39,815 nucleotides of DNA. Source: Clostridium sp. CS001 (lineage in GTDB: Bacteria; Bacillota; Clostridia; Clostridiales; Clostridiaceae). The first letter of the stretch is position 1, and each line of letters starts with the position of its first letter. The notes beneath the pieces are model-generated. The model had not been told where the DNA came from. It worked only from the letters and a program-made list of their open reading frames with translations, and searched no databases. Below, in pieces: positions 1 through 9,062 of the stretch. The stretch lies in NCBI RefSeq assembly GCF_020443565.1, contig NZ_JAIZZN010000035.1:1-39815 (forward strand). Direction: 5' to 3'. A program made the position numbers and the translations under genes.

Positions 1-108
1 AAAAATATTTATGATTAGGTAAATCTTATTGAACCGCCAAGTACCGAACGGTATGCTTGGTGGTGTGAGAGGTCGCTGAATAAATTAATTATTCAGCTCC
101 TACTCGAT
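1..108 (+). mobile_element. Group II intron, 3' end only (domains V-VI)
   Basis: Bases 31-75 fold as a typical domain V: the arm CCGCCAAG pairs with CTTGGTGG, above it TACC-GAAC-GGTA with a two-base TG bulge. Bases 73-100 fold as domain VI: GCTGAATAA pairs with TTATTCAGC around an AATTAA region that can supply the branch-point A. The segment ends CTACTCGAT at about 108, as group II introns do; the exact splice base is uncertain by 1-2 nt. The reverse transcriptase/maturase and domains I-IV would lie to the left, outside the window. The flanking DNA that follows is the upstream region of the oleate hydratase gene. Intron class was not assigned. Confidence 0.88.
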
Positions 109-162
109 TATAAAAGAATTAGAAATTATAGCAATAACCATACAAATCAGCCTGATTGTCTA

Positions 163-191
163 TTGTGATGTTACAAGAACCTTCTTATAAT
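163..191 (+). promoter_or_regulatory. Promoter of oleate hydratase gene
   Basis: TTGTGA at 163-168 and a perfect TATAAT at 186-191 are separated by 17 bp. The predicted transcription start near 198 leaves a 28-nt leader carrying AAGGGGGT just before the ATG at 226. The -35 box lies about 55 bp to the right of the intron end, so the intron has not disrupted the promoter. Confidence 0.6.
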
Positions 192-225
192 CAAATGATA
201 AAGAAGACTTAAGGGGGTACTTATA

Positions 226-1995
226 ATGTATTATAGTAATGGAAATTATGAAGCATTTGCTCGTCCTTTAAAACCAGCTAATGTGGATAAAAAGTCAGCA
301 TATTTAGTTGGAGCAGGCTTAGGATCATTGGCTGCTGCATGTTTTTTAATACGTGATGGTCAGATGAAGGGTGAGAACATTCATATTTTGGAAGAGCTTA
401 GTTTACCTGGAGGAGCTTGCGATGGTATTAACGACATTCAAAAGGGATTTATTATCCGTGGTGGACGTGAAATGGAAGATCACTTTGAATGCTTATGGGA
501 TTTATTTAGGTCTATTCCGTCTATTGAAACAGAAGGGGCTTCTGTTTTAGATGAGTTTTATTGGCTTAATAAAGAAGATCCAAACTATTCTTTGCAGAGA
601 GTAACTATCAATAAAGGTGAGGATGCTCATACTGATGGAAAGTTTGGACTAAGTGATAGAGCTTCCATGGAACTTGTAAAGTTGTTTATGAGTCGTGATG
701 AAGATTTGTATGATAAGAAGATTTCTGATGTTTTCTCAGAGGAGCTTATTAATTCTAACTTCTGGTTATACTGGAGAACGATGTTTGCCTTCAGAGATTG
801 GCATAGTGCATTGGAAATGAAACTTTATCTTCAAAGATTTATTCATCACATAGGTGGACTTCCAGATTTATCTGCTTTGAAATTTACAAAGTACAATCAA
901 TATGAGTCATTGATTCTACCAATGGTAAAATACCTTGAAGATCATGGCGTTAAGTTCCAATATGATACTCAGGTAACAAATGTTATTTTTGATATTAAAG
1001 ATGGCAAAAAGCTTGCTGAGAAAATTATATGTAAGCATAACGGTAAAGAAGAATGTATTAGTCTAACCGAAAATGACTTAGTATTTGTTACTAACGGAAG
1101 CTGTACAGAAAATTCTACACTAGGGGACCAAAATCAGGCACCAAAGTTTGATGGATCTATAGGCGGTTGCTGGGAACTTTGGAGAAACATTGCGAAACAA
1201 GACCCAGCGTTCGGGCGTCCTGATAAATTCTGTACAAGTACAGAAGAAACATTCTGGGAATCTTCTACAATTACCACACTTGATGATAGAATCCCTCCAT
1301 ATATTGAGAAGATTTGCAAGCGTGATCCATTTAGTGGAAAGGTTGTTACCGGTGGTATAGTTACTGTAAAAGACTCAAATTGGCTTATGAGCTATACTGT
1401 GAATAGACAACCTCATTTTAAAGAACAACCAAAAGATCAACTAGTAGTTTGGGTATATGGTCTATTTTCTGAAATTCCAGGAAATTATATCAAGAAACCA
1501 ATGAGAGAATGTACAGGAGTGGAGATTACAGAAGAATGGCTTTACCATATGGGTGTACCTGAATCTGAAATTCACGATATGGCTACAAATTCTGCAATCT
1601 CTATCCCTTGTATGATGCCATATATTACTGCATTTTTTATGCCAAGAACAACAGGGGACAGACCTAAGGTTGTGCCTGAGGGCTGCGAGAATTTTGCTTT
1701 TCTTGGTCAGTTTGCCGACACACCACGTGATACAGTGTTCACAACTGAATATTCAGTAAGAACAGCTATGGAGGCGGTTTATACATTGTTAGACATAGAT
1801 CGTGGTGTACCAGAGGTCTTTGCTTCTTGTTACGATGTTCGTACATTGCTAGATTCTACAGTAAAGATGATGGATGGAAAAAAAGTTACAGAATTGAATC
1901 TCCCATTTATGGCGAAGTTTATGAATGAGAAAACAATGCAGTTGATTTCAGGAACAGTTATTGGTACCTTGCTTAAAAGGTACAAAATGATATAA
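226..1995 (+). CDS. ohyA: Oleate hydratase (myosin-cross-reactive antigen family)
   Basis: FAD-dependent fatty acid hydratase that adds water to the cis-9 double bond of oleate and related unsaturated fatty acids, giving 10-hydroxy fatty acids; in Firmicutes it is linked to detoxification of free fatty acids. The 589 residues match the usual family size (~590 in Staphylococcus aureus). The N-terminal dinucleotide-binding motif GAGLGSLAAA is at residues 29-38. The family-defining segment RGGREMEDHFE is at 78-88, with Glu82 matching the catalytic Glu reported for this family. The motif FTKYNQYESLILP follows near residue 220. There is no signal peptide, as expected for a cytosolic or membrane-associated enzyme. 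The start is supported by AAGGGGGT 7 nt upstream. It appears monocistronic, with its own promoter and a downstream hairpin. The family is unmistakable; the substrate range is inferred. Confidence 0.96.
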   Translation: MYYSNGNYEAFARPLKPANVDKKSAYLVGAGLGSLAAACFLIRDGQMKGENIHILEELSLPGGACDGINDIQKGFIIRGGREMEDHFECLWDLFRSIPSIETEGASVLDEFYWLNKEDPNYSLQRVTINKGEDAHTDGKFGLSDRASMELVKLFMSRDEDLYDKKISDVFSEELINSNFWLYWRTMFAFRDWHSALEMKLYLQRFIHHIGGLPDLSALKFTKYNQYESLILPMVKYLEDHGVKFQYDTQVTNVIFDIKDGKKLAEKIICKHNGKEECISLTENDLVFVTNGSCTENSTLGDQNQAPKFDGSIGGCWELWRNIAKQDPAFGRPDKFCTSTEETFWESSTITTLDDRIPPYIEKICKRDPFSGKVVTGGIVTVKDSNWLMSYTVNRQPHFKEQPKDQLVVWVYGLFSEIPGNYIKKPMRECTGVEITEEWLYHMGVPESEIHDMATNSAISIPCMMPYITAFFMPRTTGDRPKVVPEGCENFAFLGQFADTPRDTVFTTEYSVRTAMEAVYTLLDIDRGVPEVFASCYDVRTLLDSTVKMMDGKKVTELNLPFMAKFMNEKTMQLISGTVIGTLLKRYKMI

Positions 1996-2003
1996 ACCAA
2001 TAT

Positions 2004-2076
2004 AAAATACAAAGGTAAGTTTTAGCAGTCGTCTAATTTGTTTTTAGGCGACTGTTGTAATTCATCTTTGTATTTT
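2004..2076 (+). terminator. Two-tier hairpin after ohyA, possible terminator
   Basis: An inner hairpin at 2026-2054 pairs CAGTCGTCTAA with TTAGGCGACTG (one G-U pair). An outer stem pairs AAAATACAAAG at 2004-2014 with CTTTGTATTTT at 2066-2076. The T-rich run at 2071-2078 is inside and just past the outer stem, so termination could occur there, but the inner hairpin has no T tract directly after it. Confidence 0.5.
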
Positions 2077-2225
2077 TTATGTAGGATTGTATTAACAAAT
2101 AAAATCAGATTGTGAAAGATGTTATATTATGCAATAATTGAGTATATATAGAGTTTTAATTGTAAAACTTAACTTGAAGCTATATATAATACTTGCTTTG
2201 CAAGAACTGTGTGAGGGGTGGGTTT

Positions 2226-5200
2226 GTGCCTAAAATAAATTTTATTAACAAGTCATATAAAGATAAATTAAGAGCAACTTATACTTTGCTTATGTTTGTA
2301 GTTTTAATCTTATTAAGTATTTTTCTATATTTTCAGATGAACCTAACAGTGAAGCCTATTATTGGTAGTATGGGAGAACATGTTGTGAATAGCGAAGCAA
2401 ACTATTTAGGGGAACGCTTTGATGATCAAGGCAAAACCTTAGAAGTACTTGCTAGTACAGAAGTATTTAAAAATGGCAATATTCCTGCTATTAAACAAGA
2501 GCTTGACAATCAAATGCTTAAGAGTAAAGATTTAATAATATCAATTAAATATAAATCAATAACTGGTGAGGAATATGAAAACAATCCATATGATATCAAG
2601 ACCTTAGATAGGTATGAGAAGGAACTATTAGCTGGAGATAGAAGTAAAGTCAAGACCCCAGCAGTGTTTAATGAAAATCTTGGCGAATATACTGTTTTTA
2701 CAGGTACAAGGATTATAGATAATAGTGGAAAAATAAAAGGAATATTAATTGTTAACCTCGGGGTTGAAAAAATGGCTGCATCATTAAGTAAAACAAAAGA
2801 AGGAGAGCTAAATGAAATATGGATTTTTGATTCTTTTGGTAACGCAATTGTAAATCCAAATAAAGAGCAGCTGTTGATGTTTGACATGGAAAGTTTCAAG
2901 AAAAATATTCAAACTAATAAGTTTGGGGAAATAAAACCTATAAGTTCAAAAGATAGGACCAACTATTTAGTTTACCGTTCAATACCTAATACTCAGAATC
3001 TATACTTAGCAATGCGCATGGAACATGGAGATTTTGCAAAGGCAGTAAATTTTTTAATGGTTATTTTTTTATGTTTCGCCATCAGTATTTCTGTTCTGAT
3101 TTTTATTGCTGCAAATAAAATGATAAATTTAATTACAAAACCATTGACTCGTATGGTGGAAATTATCGAGAGTTCTGATGGTATAAATTTTATTGAAATT
3201 CCAAATGATCTTAAGGCAAGTAAAGATGAAATAGGAATTCTTGCAAATACTATAGACAAAATGGCCAAGAATATTCGTGCTAATTTACATATACTTAATT
3301 CTGAAATTAAAGAGCGTAAAAAAGCAGAGGAATTTCTAATTATTTTAAATGATGATTTAGAATGTCGTGTACAAGAGCGAACCAAGGCATTAACTGAGGT
3401 TACAAAAAACTTAACTATTTCCGAAGAAAGATTTAGAATTGCTATGGAGGCTTCACATATTGGATTGTATGATTCAGATTGTATTAGCAACTTATCAGTG
3501 GTTAACGGTGTTTTTCTTAAACTGATTAACGCACCAGAGTATAAACAAGGTATTATTAAAAATAGCGATTGGACTGAATTTGATGGGAAATTGGAGGACT
3601 ATTTGTATGAAGATGATATATTTAGTATTATGCAATTTGGTGAAGATAATGATCTAATGGTAGGTAAGGACTTTTATAAGGAGTTTAGATTAAAGGAAGA
3701 CCCAAGTATATGGCTTTCATTTATTGGACAAGCAACAAATAAAGATGAATCAGGAAATGTTATAAGGTTTATAGGGGTACTTCAAAACATATCTGAAAGA
3801 AAAAGGACTGAAGCCCAGCTTAAGACTGCTAAAGAAGAAGCGGAGGAGGCAAACCTTGCCAAGAGTCAATTCCTTGCAAATATGAGTCATGAAATTAGAA
3901 CCCCGATGAATGGAATTATGGGACTCACTCATTTAATTAGTCAATCTAATTTAAATGAGTCTCAGAGAAATTATATTTCCAAGATAGAAGGATCATCAAA
4001 GACATTGCTTAGAGTTATTAATGATATTTTAGATTTCTCAAAAATAGAGGCAGGAAAACTGGAACTAGAAAACATTAGGTTTAATCTGGATAAAGTATTT
4101 GAAAATGTATCTAGTTTATATACAACTTCAGCAACTAATAAGGGTATTGATATTAATTTTGATATAGGTGAAGGTGTACCGGATGTACTAAACGGAGACC
4201 CACTACGGCTAGAACAAATTATATCTAATTTGACTACAAATGCTATTAAATTCACAAGGCAAGGCGAAGTGAATGTTGTGGTTAGAGATTATGATGATAG
4301 GGAAGAGAAAATTAAGCTGCATTTTAGTGTCACAGATACGGGAATAGGGCTTACAAAAGAGCAAATAGAAAAATTGTTTACTGAATTTACCCAGGCAGAC
4401 AATTCAATGACCAGAAAGTATGGCGGGACAGGTCTTGGGCTCACAATTACAAAACAATTGGTAGATTTGATGAATGGTGAGATCTGGGTAGAAAGTGAAT
4501 ACGGTGAAGGTTCAACTTTCCACTTTATTATTGAATTTGATAAAGTTTCAAATGCAATAGTACCTAGTTACGAGGGATATCCTGATTTACACGGCAAAAA
4601 GGTATTGGTGGTAGATCATAACAAAACTTCATTAATGATACTTGAACGCATGCTACGATCATTTTCACTTGAGGTAACAGTTCGCAGGAACCCATTTGAA
4701 ACTATTGAATTACTAGAAAGGGAAAACTTTGATTTACTTGTTATTGACTTTAACTTACCAGGATTATCAGGCATTGATTTGTATAAAAGGTTAGTAGTAA
4801 ATACTGAGATTAAGGTTCCTAAAACAATATTTGTAAGTGCAACCGGGCGTGAGAGCTATTATAATCAGGCAAATCAATTGGGCGTTAAAAACTTTCTTGT
4901 CAAGCCTATTAATCAATCCTTAATGTTTGATGCGGTGATAGGTGCTTTTAAAGGAGCAGAAGCTAGGGGGGGTATTAGAGAATACAATGAAGAAGGTCAT
5001 ATGAAGGCTCAAAGTCTGCTTAAAGACAAGCGAATACTACTAGTGGAAGATAATGATATTAATCAACTGGTTGCAAAAGATATTTTAGAGCAGGCAGGTA
5101 TTCGTGTAAGTATTGCAAGTAATGGTGAAGAGGCAATCAAACATGTTCATGCCAATAAATTTGATGCAGTTCTCATGGATGTACAAATGCCGATAATGGA

Positions 5201-6032
5201 TGGATATAAAGCTACAGAAATACTTAGGGAGACTTATCCAAGTTCCCAGCTACCTATTATAGCAATGACTGCTAATGCACTCAACGGTGACAGGGAAAGA
5301 AGCATTGAAGCAGGTATGAATGATTATATTTCAAAACCGATTAATCCGGAGATTCTATTTGAAACCCTTGTAAAATGGCTTATAGGTGATGAGAAGAGAA
5401 ATATTGAAAGGTCTTTAAAGGTGGACTCATATGAAAAGGTTGAAGTTTTAGATTTCGATAGAACATTAATCCGACTAGGGAATAAGCAAAGCTTCTATTA
5501 TGATTTATTAAATAGATATTGTGATAATTATAATAACTTAGCAAATGAATTTTCTGCTATGAGGAGAAATAAACAGTATGATGAAGCTAAACGATTTATT
5601 CATAGTATTAAAGGTGTTACTGGAAATATAGGTGCGATAAAACTTAGCAGATTTATTACTGAATTTGAGAAGCAATATGAATCTTATGAAGAAGAAAAAT
5701 TAAATGAAAAGCTTATAACTCTTTCTGATTTAAATGATGAACTTCTGAATGCGATTGCAAAGGTTATATCAAAAGAGAATTCAGAGAAAAAGCAATTAAG
5801 TTTGGGTTTTGATGTTTGTGACGCCTTAAATAAGTTATTGGAAGCCTTGAAAAAGGCCCGTGCTAATGAGATAAAGGAAAGTATGAATTATTTATTAGCA
5901 AATAAAGAAGCAATGGGATTTATGGCACAACTTACTGAAATAAAAAAGCAGGTAGACCGCTATCGTTTTAAAGATGCTAAGACTATGGTAGAGGACCTAA
6001 TAAGTGTTATGGGGGAGAAAAATAATGGATAG
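2226..6032 (+). CDS. Hybrid sensor histidine kinase (Cache-HAMP-PAS-HisKA-HATPase-REC-REC-HPt)
   Basis: Membrane phosphorelay kinase of 1268 residues from a GTG at 2226, preceded by GAGGGGTGG; a TTG 11 codons upstream is in frame but has no ribosome binding site. Order: membrane helix 18-38, extracellular region of about 235 residues resembling a Cache sensor, second helix about 275-297, HAMP, short coiled coil, PAS-like domain about 400-525, HisKA with His555 in FLANMSHEIRTPMNG, and HATPase with NAIKFT, DTGIGL and GTGLGL. Next come a receiver with Asp841 (VIDFNLPG), a second receiver with Asp985 (LMDVQMPIMDG), and a C-terminal HPt domain with His1126 (FIHSIKGVTGNIGA). The stop overlaps the start of the HD-GYP regulator, its probable partner. 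The first receiver has VVDHN where VVDDN is usual, so an acidic-pocket residue is changed and it may be a weak acceptor. The ligand is unknown. Confidence 0.93.
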   Translation: MPKINFINKSYKDKLRATYTLLMFVVLILLSIFLYFQMNLTVKPIIGSMGEHVVNSEANYLGERFDDQGKTLEVLASTEVFKNGNIPAIKQELDNQMLKSKDLIISIKYKSITGEEYENNPYDIKTLDRYEKELLAGDRSKVKTPAVFNENLGEYTVFTGTRIIDNSGKIKGILIVNLGVEKMAASLSKTKEGELNEIWIFDSFGNAIVNPNKEQLLMFDMESFKKNIQTNKFGEIKPISSKDRTNYLVYRSIPNTQNLYLAMRMEHGDFAKAVNFLMVIFLCFAISISVLIFIAANKMINLITKPLTRMVEIIESSDGINFIEIPNDLKASKDEIGILANTIDKMAKNIRANLHILNSEIKERKKAEEFLIILNDDLECRVQERTKALTEVTKNLTISEERFRIAMEASHIGLYDSDCISNLSVVNGVFLKLINAPEYKQGIIKNSDWTEFDGKLEDYLYEDDIFSIMQFGEDNDLMVGKDFYKEFRLKEDPSIWLSFIGQATNKDESGNVIRFIGVLQNISERKRTEAQLKTAKEEAEEANLAKSQFLANMSHEIRTPMNGIMGLTHLISQSNLNESQRNYISKIEGSSKTLLRVINDILDFSKIEAGKLELENIRFNLDKVFENVSSLYTTSATNKGIDINFDIGEGVPDVLNGDPLRLEQIISNLTTNAIKFTRQGEVNVVVRDYDDREEKIKLHFSVTDTGIGLTKEQIEKLFTEFTQADNSMTRKYGGTGLGLTITKQLVDLMNGEIWVESEYGEGSTFHFIIEFDKVSNAIVPSYEGYPDLHGKKVLVVDHNKTSLMILERMLRSFSLEVTVRRNPFETIELLERENFDLLVIDFNLPGLSGIDLYKRLVVNTEIKVPKTIFVSATGRESYYNQANQLGVKNFLVKPINQSLMFDAVIGAFKGAEARGGIREYNEEGHMKAQSLLKDKRILLVEDNDINQLVAKDILEQAGIRVSIASNGEEAIKHVHANKFDAVLMDVQMPIMDGYKATEILRETYPSSQLPIIAMTANALNGDRERSIEAGMNDYISKPINPEILFETLVKWLIGDEKRNIERSLKVDSYEKVEVLDFDRTLIRLGNKQSFYYDLLNRYCDNYNNLANEFSAMRRNKQYDEAKRFIHSIKGVTGNIGAIKLSRFITEFEKQYESYEEEKLNEKLITLSDLNDELLNAIAKVISKENSEKKQLSLGFDVCDALNKLLEALKKARANEIKESMNYLLANKEAMGFMAQLTEIKKQVDRYRFKDAKTMVEDLISVMGEKNNG

Positions 6033-7104
6033 ACAAAAAACCATAATGATAGTGGATGATACAGAAATGAATATTGTTATTTTGGTGGAGGCACTTCAGG
6101 ATGATTATGAATTAATTGTTGCTATTAATGGGGTAGATGCTATGGAGCTACTTGAAGAGCAAAAACCTGATTTAATTCTTTTAGATATCATGATGCCAGA
6201 GATGGATGGATATGAGGTTTTAAATAAAATAAAGAGAAGACGGGACCTAGAGCATATACCTGTTATTTTACTATCAGCAATCACCGATAGTGATTCAAAG
6301 AATAAAGGATTTTCACTAGGAGCGGTAGATTATGTTACTAAACCTTTTGAAATTATCGAAGTTAAGGCTAGAGTTAGAACACAAATTAGACTTGAAGAAG
6401 CACGGCTTGTTCTGGAAAGTCAGAATGTTGTTTTGGAAGAAATGGTTAAGGAAAGAACTAAGCTTATTGAAAGAACTAACTTTGCTACAATATACTGCCT
6501 AGCCGCCTTAGCTGAGACCAGGGATCCGGAAACTGGGGAACATATAAAAAGAACTCAAAAATATATCAAAGAATTGGCACTTGAATTAAGTGCCAAGGAA
6601 GAATATAAAGATGTGCTCACGAGTGAATATATTGAGCTTCTTTATAAATCAGCACCACTACATGATATAGGTAAGGTAGGGATAAAGGACAGTATCCTAT
6701 TAAAACCAGGGAAACTTACGAAGGAAGAATTTGAAGAAATGAAAAATCATACAACCTATGGAGGAGAAGCTCTAATGGTGGGCATAAAAGAATTAGGTGA
6801 AGAATCATTTTTGACATTAGCTAAGGAAATTGCACTAACTCATCATGAAAAATGGGACGGCTGCGGATATCCAAGAGGTCTATCAAAACAGGAGATTCCT
6901 ATATCCGGAAGGCTTATGGCACTTAGTGATGTATATGATGCTCTTATCAGCAAAAGAGTTTATAAGGAAGCATTTAGCCATGAAGAGGCTAAAAGTATTA
7001 TTCTAGAGGGTAGAGGAACCCATTTTGACCCAGATGTTGTTGATGCCTTTATAAAAAGAGAGGCCAATTTTATTGAAATTATGAAAGAATTTAAAGATAA
7101 GTAG
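6025..7104 (+). CDS. Response regulator with HD-GYP domain (probable cyclic-di-GMP phosphodiesterase)
   Basis: RpfG-like two-domain protein of 359 residues. The receiver carries Asp54 in LLDIMMPEMDG and a conserved Lys in VTKPFE. A helical linker follows (EARLVLESQNVVLEEMVKER). The C-terminal HD-GYP domain shows His213-Asp214 in HDIGKVGIKDSILLKPGKL and HHEKWDGCGYP, the metal-binding and GYP signatures of enzymes that hydrolyse cyclic-di-GMP. The ATG at 6025 is chosen because GGGGGAG lies just upstream; it overlaps the kinase gene by 8 bp, implying translational coupling and cognate partnership. An in-frame GTG at 6004 is less likely. Phosphorylation by the upstream HPt or kinase probably controls cyclic-di-GMP level, and hence motility or surface behaviour; that is inference. 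Confidence 0.93.
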   Translation: MDRQKTIMIVDDTEMNIVILVEALQDDYELIVAINGVDAMELLEEQKPDLILLDIMMPEMDGYEVLNKIKRRRDLEHIPVILLSAITDSDSKNKGFSLGAVDYVTKPFEIIEVKARVRTQIRLEEARLVLESQNVVLEEMVKERTKLIERTNFATIYCLAALAETRDPETGEHIKRTQKYIKELALELSAKEEYKDVLTSEYIELLYKSAPLHDIGKVGIKDSILLKPGKLTKEEFEEMKNHTTYGGEALMVGIKELGEESFLTLAKEIALTHHEKWDGCGYPRGLSKQEIPISGRLMALSDVYDALISKRVYKEAFSHEEAKSIILEGRGTHFDPDVVDAFIKREANFIEIMKEFKDK

Positions 7105-7153
7105 GGCTATAAATAAAAAAAGGGTAAATGTTTATCTTTTAGATTATTAACTT

Positions 7154-7191
7154 AAAAAAAGCAACGAGAAATCTTTCTCGTTGCTTTTTTT
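7154..7191. terminator. Bidirectional terminator between HD-GYP gene and ABC operon
   Basis: GCAACGAGAA at 7161-7170 pairs with TTCTCGTTGC at 7175-7184, with AAAAAAA before and TTTTTTT after, so it works for both convergent transcription units. Confidence 0.93.
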
Positions 7192-7202
7192 GAAATTATG
7201 GT

Positions 7203-9062
7203 TTAGCTAGCTTCAACCACATCAAACTGACTGTTATAAAGATTTGCATAGAATTCACCTTTTGTAAGAAGCTCTTCGTGATTTCCTTGTTCTACTATAT
7301 CACCGTGATCCATAACGAGAATCAAATCAGCGTCACGAATGGTTGATAAACGATGAGCGATTATAAAGCTGGTTCTATTCTTCATTAAGTTATTCATAGC
7401 TCTTTGGATTAGAAGTTCAGTACGAGTATCTACAGAGCTTGTTGCCTCGTCTAAGATAAGAATCTTAGGATCAGCAAGGATTGCTCTAGCTATAGTTAAT
7501 AGTTGTTTTTGTCCTTGAGATACATTTGATGCTTCTTCATTAAGTACCATATTATATCCATCTGGCAAAGTATGAACAAAGCTATCTGCATGTGCTGCTT
7601 TAGCTGCTGCTATAACTTCTTCGTCTGTTGCATCAAGACGGCCATAACGAATGTTTTCCATTATACTAGCATTATATAGCCAAGTATCCTGTAGTACCAT
7701 ACCAAACATTGAGCGAAGGTCATTACGAGTGAAATCATTTATATCATTACCATCTATTTCAATTGCACCTTCATTAATATCATAAAAGCGCATTAAAAGT
7801 TTTATAATGGTAGTTTTACCTGCACCAGTAGGTCCAACAATAGCAACCTTTTGTCCAGGCTTAATTGAAGCAGAGAAGTCATTAATTATAACTTTATCGG
7901 CATCATATCCAAAGTGAACATCTTTGAATTCAACATGCCCTTTAACCTCAGTATGCTTAACTGGAGTTGAGGTTTCTTTTACTTCTTCTTCTTCTTCTAA
8001 GAATTCAAATACACGTTCTGCTGAAGCAGCAGTTTGCTGAAGTATATTAGAAATATTTGCAAGTTGAGAAAGTGGCTGAGTAAACTGACGCACATATTGA
8101 ATAAATGCTTGAATATCACCAACTTCGATAGTTCTCTTTGCTGCAAGATAACCACCCAATATACATACTGCCACATATCCTAAATTCCCCACAAAGTTCA
8201 TAAGGGGCATCATTATACTAGATAAGAACTGTGATTTCCATGCTACACCAAAGAGCTTGTTATTCATCTTATCAAATTTTTCAACACTTTGCTTTTCACC
8301 ATTAAAGGCTTTCATTACAATATGGCCACCATACATCTCTTCTACATGACCATTTACATTACCTAAGTAATTTTGTTGCTGCTTAAAGAACTTTTGAGAA
8401 TTCTTTACAATCACCATAATAAGACCCATAGATAAAGGAATCATTAACATGGATACTAGGGTTAATTGCCAACTTATAGTTAGCATCATAATCAGTACAC
8501 CCACAACGGTAGTAACTGAGGTAATAATTTGGCCTAAACTTTGATTAAGTGTTTGACTAAGAGTGTCAACGTCGTTAGTGACACGTGATAACACTTCTCC
8601 GTGGCTTGTTTTATCAAAATATTTAAGTGGCATACGGTTAATCTTCTCAGAAATATTCTTTCTGAAATTATAACTTACCTTCATAGATACTTTGGACATT
8701 ATGAAACCTTGTACGTAACTAAATAATGAGCTTATAACATATAATCCTACAAGTAGAATCATAATTTTACCTATATAATCAAAATCTACATTACCAGTGC
8801 CAGCTATCTTCGCCATAACGCCTTCAAATAATTTTGTAGTAACTTTACCTAAAATTTTTGGTCCTACTATGGAAAATACAGAACTTGCAATGGCAAATAT
8901 AAGTACTAAAAGCATTGACATCTTATACACGCTTAGATAATTAATAAGTTTTTTCATTGTGCCCTTAAAGTTACGGGCCTTTTCTCCACCTACCATTGGG
9001 CCTGGGCCCATAGGACCTCCTCGTCTAGGAGGACGCTTTTCTTTTATATTATTCTCGCTCAT
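7203..9062 (-). CDS. ABC exporter subunit with catalytically complete ATPase (heterodimer partner 2)
   Basis: Membrane-spanning half transporter of 619 residues: a Gly/Pro-rich cytosolic N-terminus (RPPRRGGPMGPGPMVGG), six predicted helices, then a nucleotide-binding domain. Walker A is GPTGAGKTT (410-418), Walker B ILILDE with Asp538-Glu539, and the switch histidine is His570 (AHRLST). The signature is NVSQGQ (515-518 for SQGQ) rather than LSGGQ. This is the pattern of the canonical-site subunit of heterodimeric exporters such as TM288, LmrD and BmrD; its own deviant signature completes the degenerate site of the partner. The ATG at 9062 has AAAGGAGG at 9070-9077 and overlaps the upstream stop as ATGA, so the two subunits are translationally coupled. 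A longer in-frame start at 9116 lacks support. The substrate, perhaps drugs or peptides, is unknown. Confidence 0.94.
   Translation of the reverse strand: MSENNIKEKRPPRRGGPMGPGPMVGGEKARNFKGTMKKLINYLSVYKMSMLLVLIFAIASSVFSIVGPKILGKVTTKLFEGVMAKIAGTGNVDFDYIGKIMILLVGLYVISSLFSYVQGFIMSKVSMKVSYNFRKNISEKINRMPLKYFDKTSHGEVLSRVTNDVDTLSQTLNQSLGQIITSVTTVVGVLIMMLTISWQLTLVSMLMIPLSMGLIMVIVKNSQKFFKQQQNYLGNVNGHVEEMYGGHIVMKAFNGEKQSVEKFDKMNNKLFGVAWKSQFLSSIMMPLMNFVGNLGYVAVCILGGYLAAKRTIEVGDIQAFIQYVRQFTQPLSQLANISNILQQTAASAERVFEFLEEEEEVKETSTPVKHTEVKGHVEFKDVHFGYDADKVIINDFSASIKPGQKVAIVGPTGAGKTTIIKLLMRFYDINEGAIEIDGNDINDFTRNDLRSMFGMVLQDTWLYNASIMENIRYGRLDATDEEVIAAAKAAHADSFVHTLPDGYNMVLNEEASNVSQGQKQLLTIARAILADPKILILDEATSSVDTRTELLIQRAMNNLMKNRTSFIIAHRLSTIRDADLILVMDHGDIVEQGNHEELLTKGEFYANLYNSQFDVVEAS

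Noticed and set aside
2510-4255. Several open frames antisense to the hybrid kinase
   Set aside because: Shadow frames of a well-supported multidomain protein.
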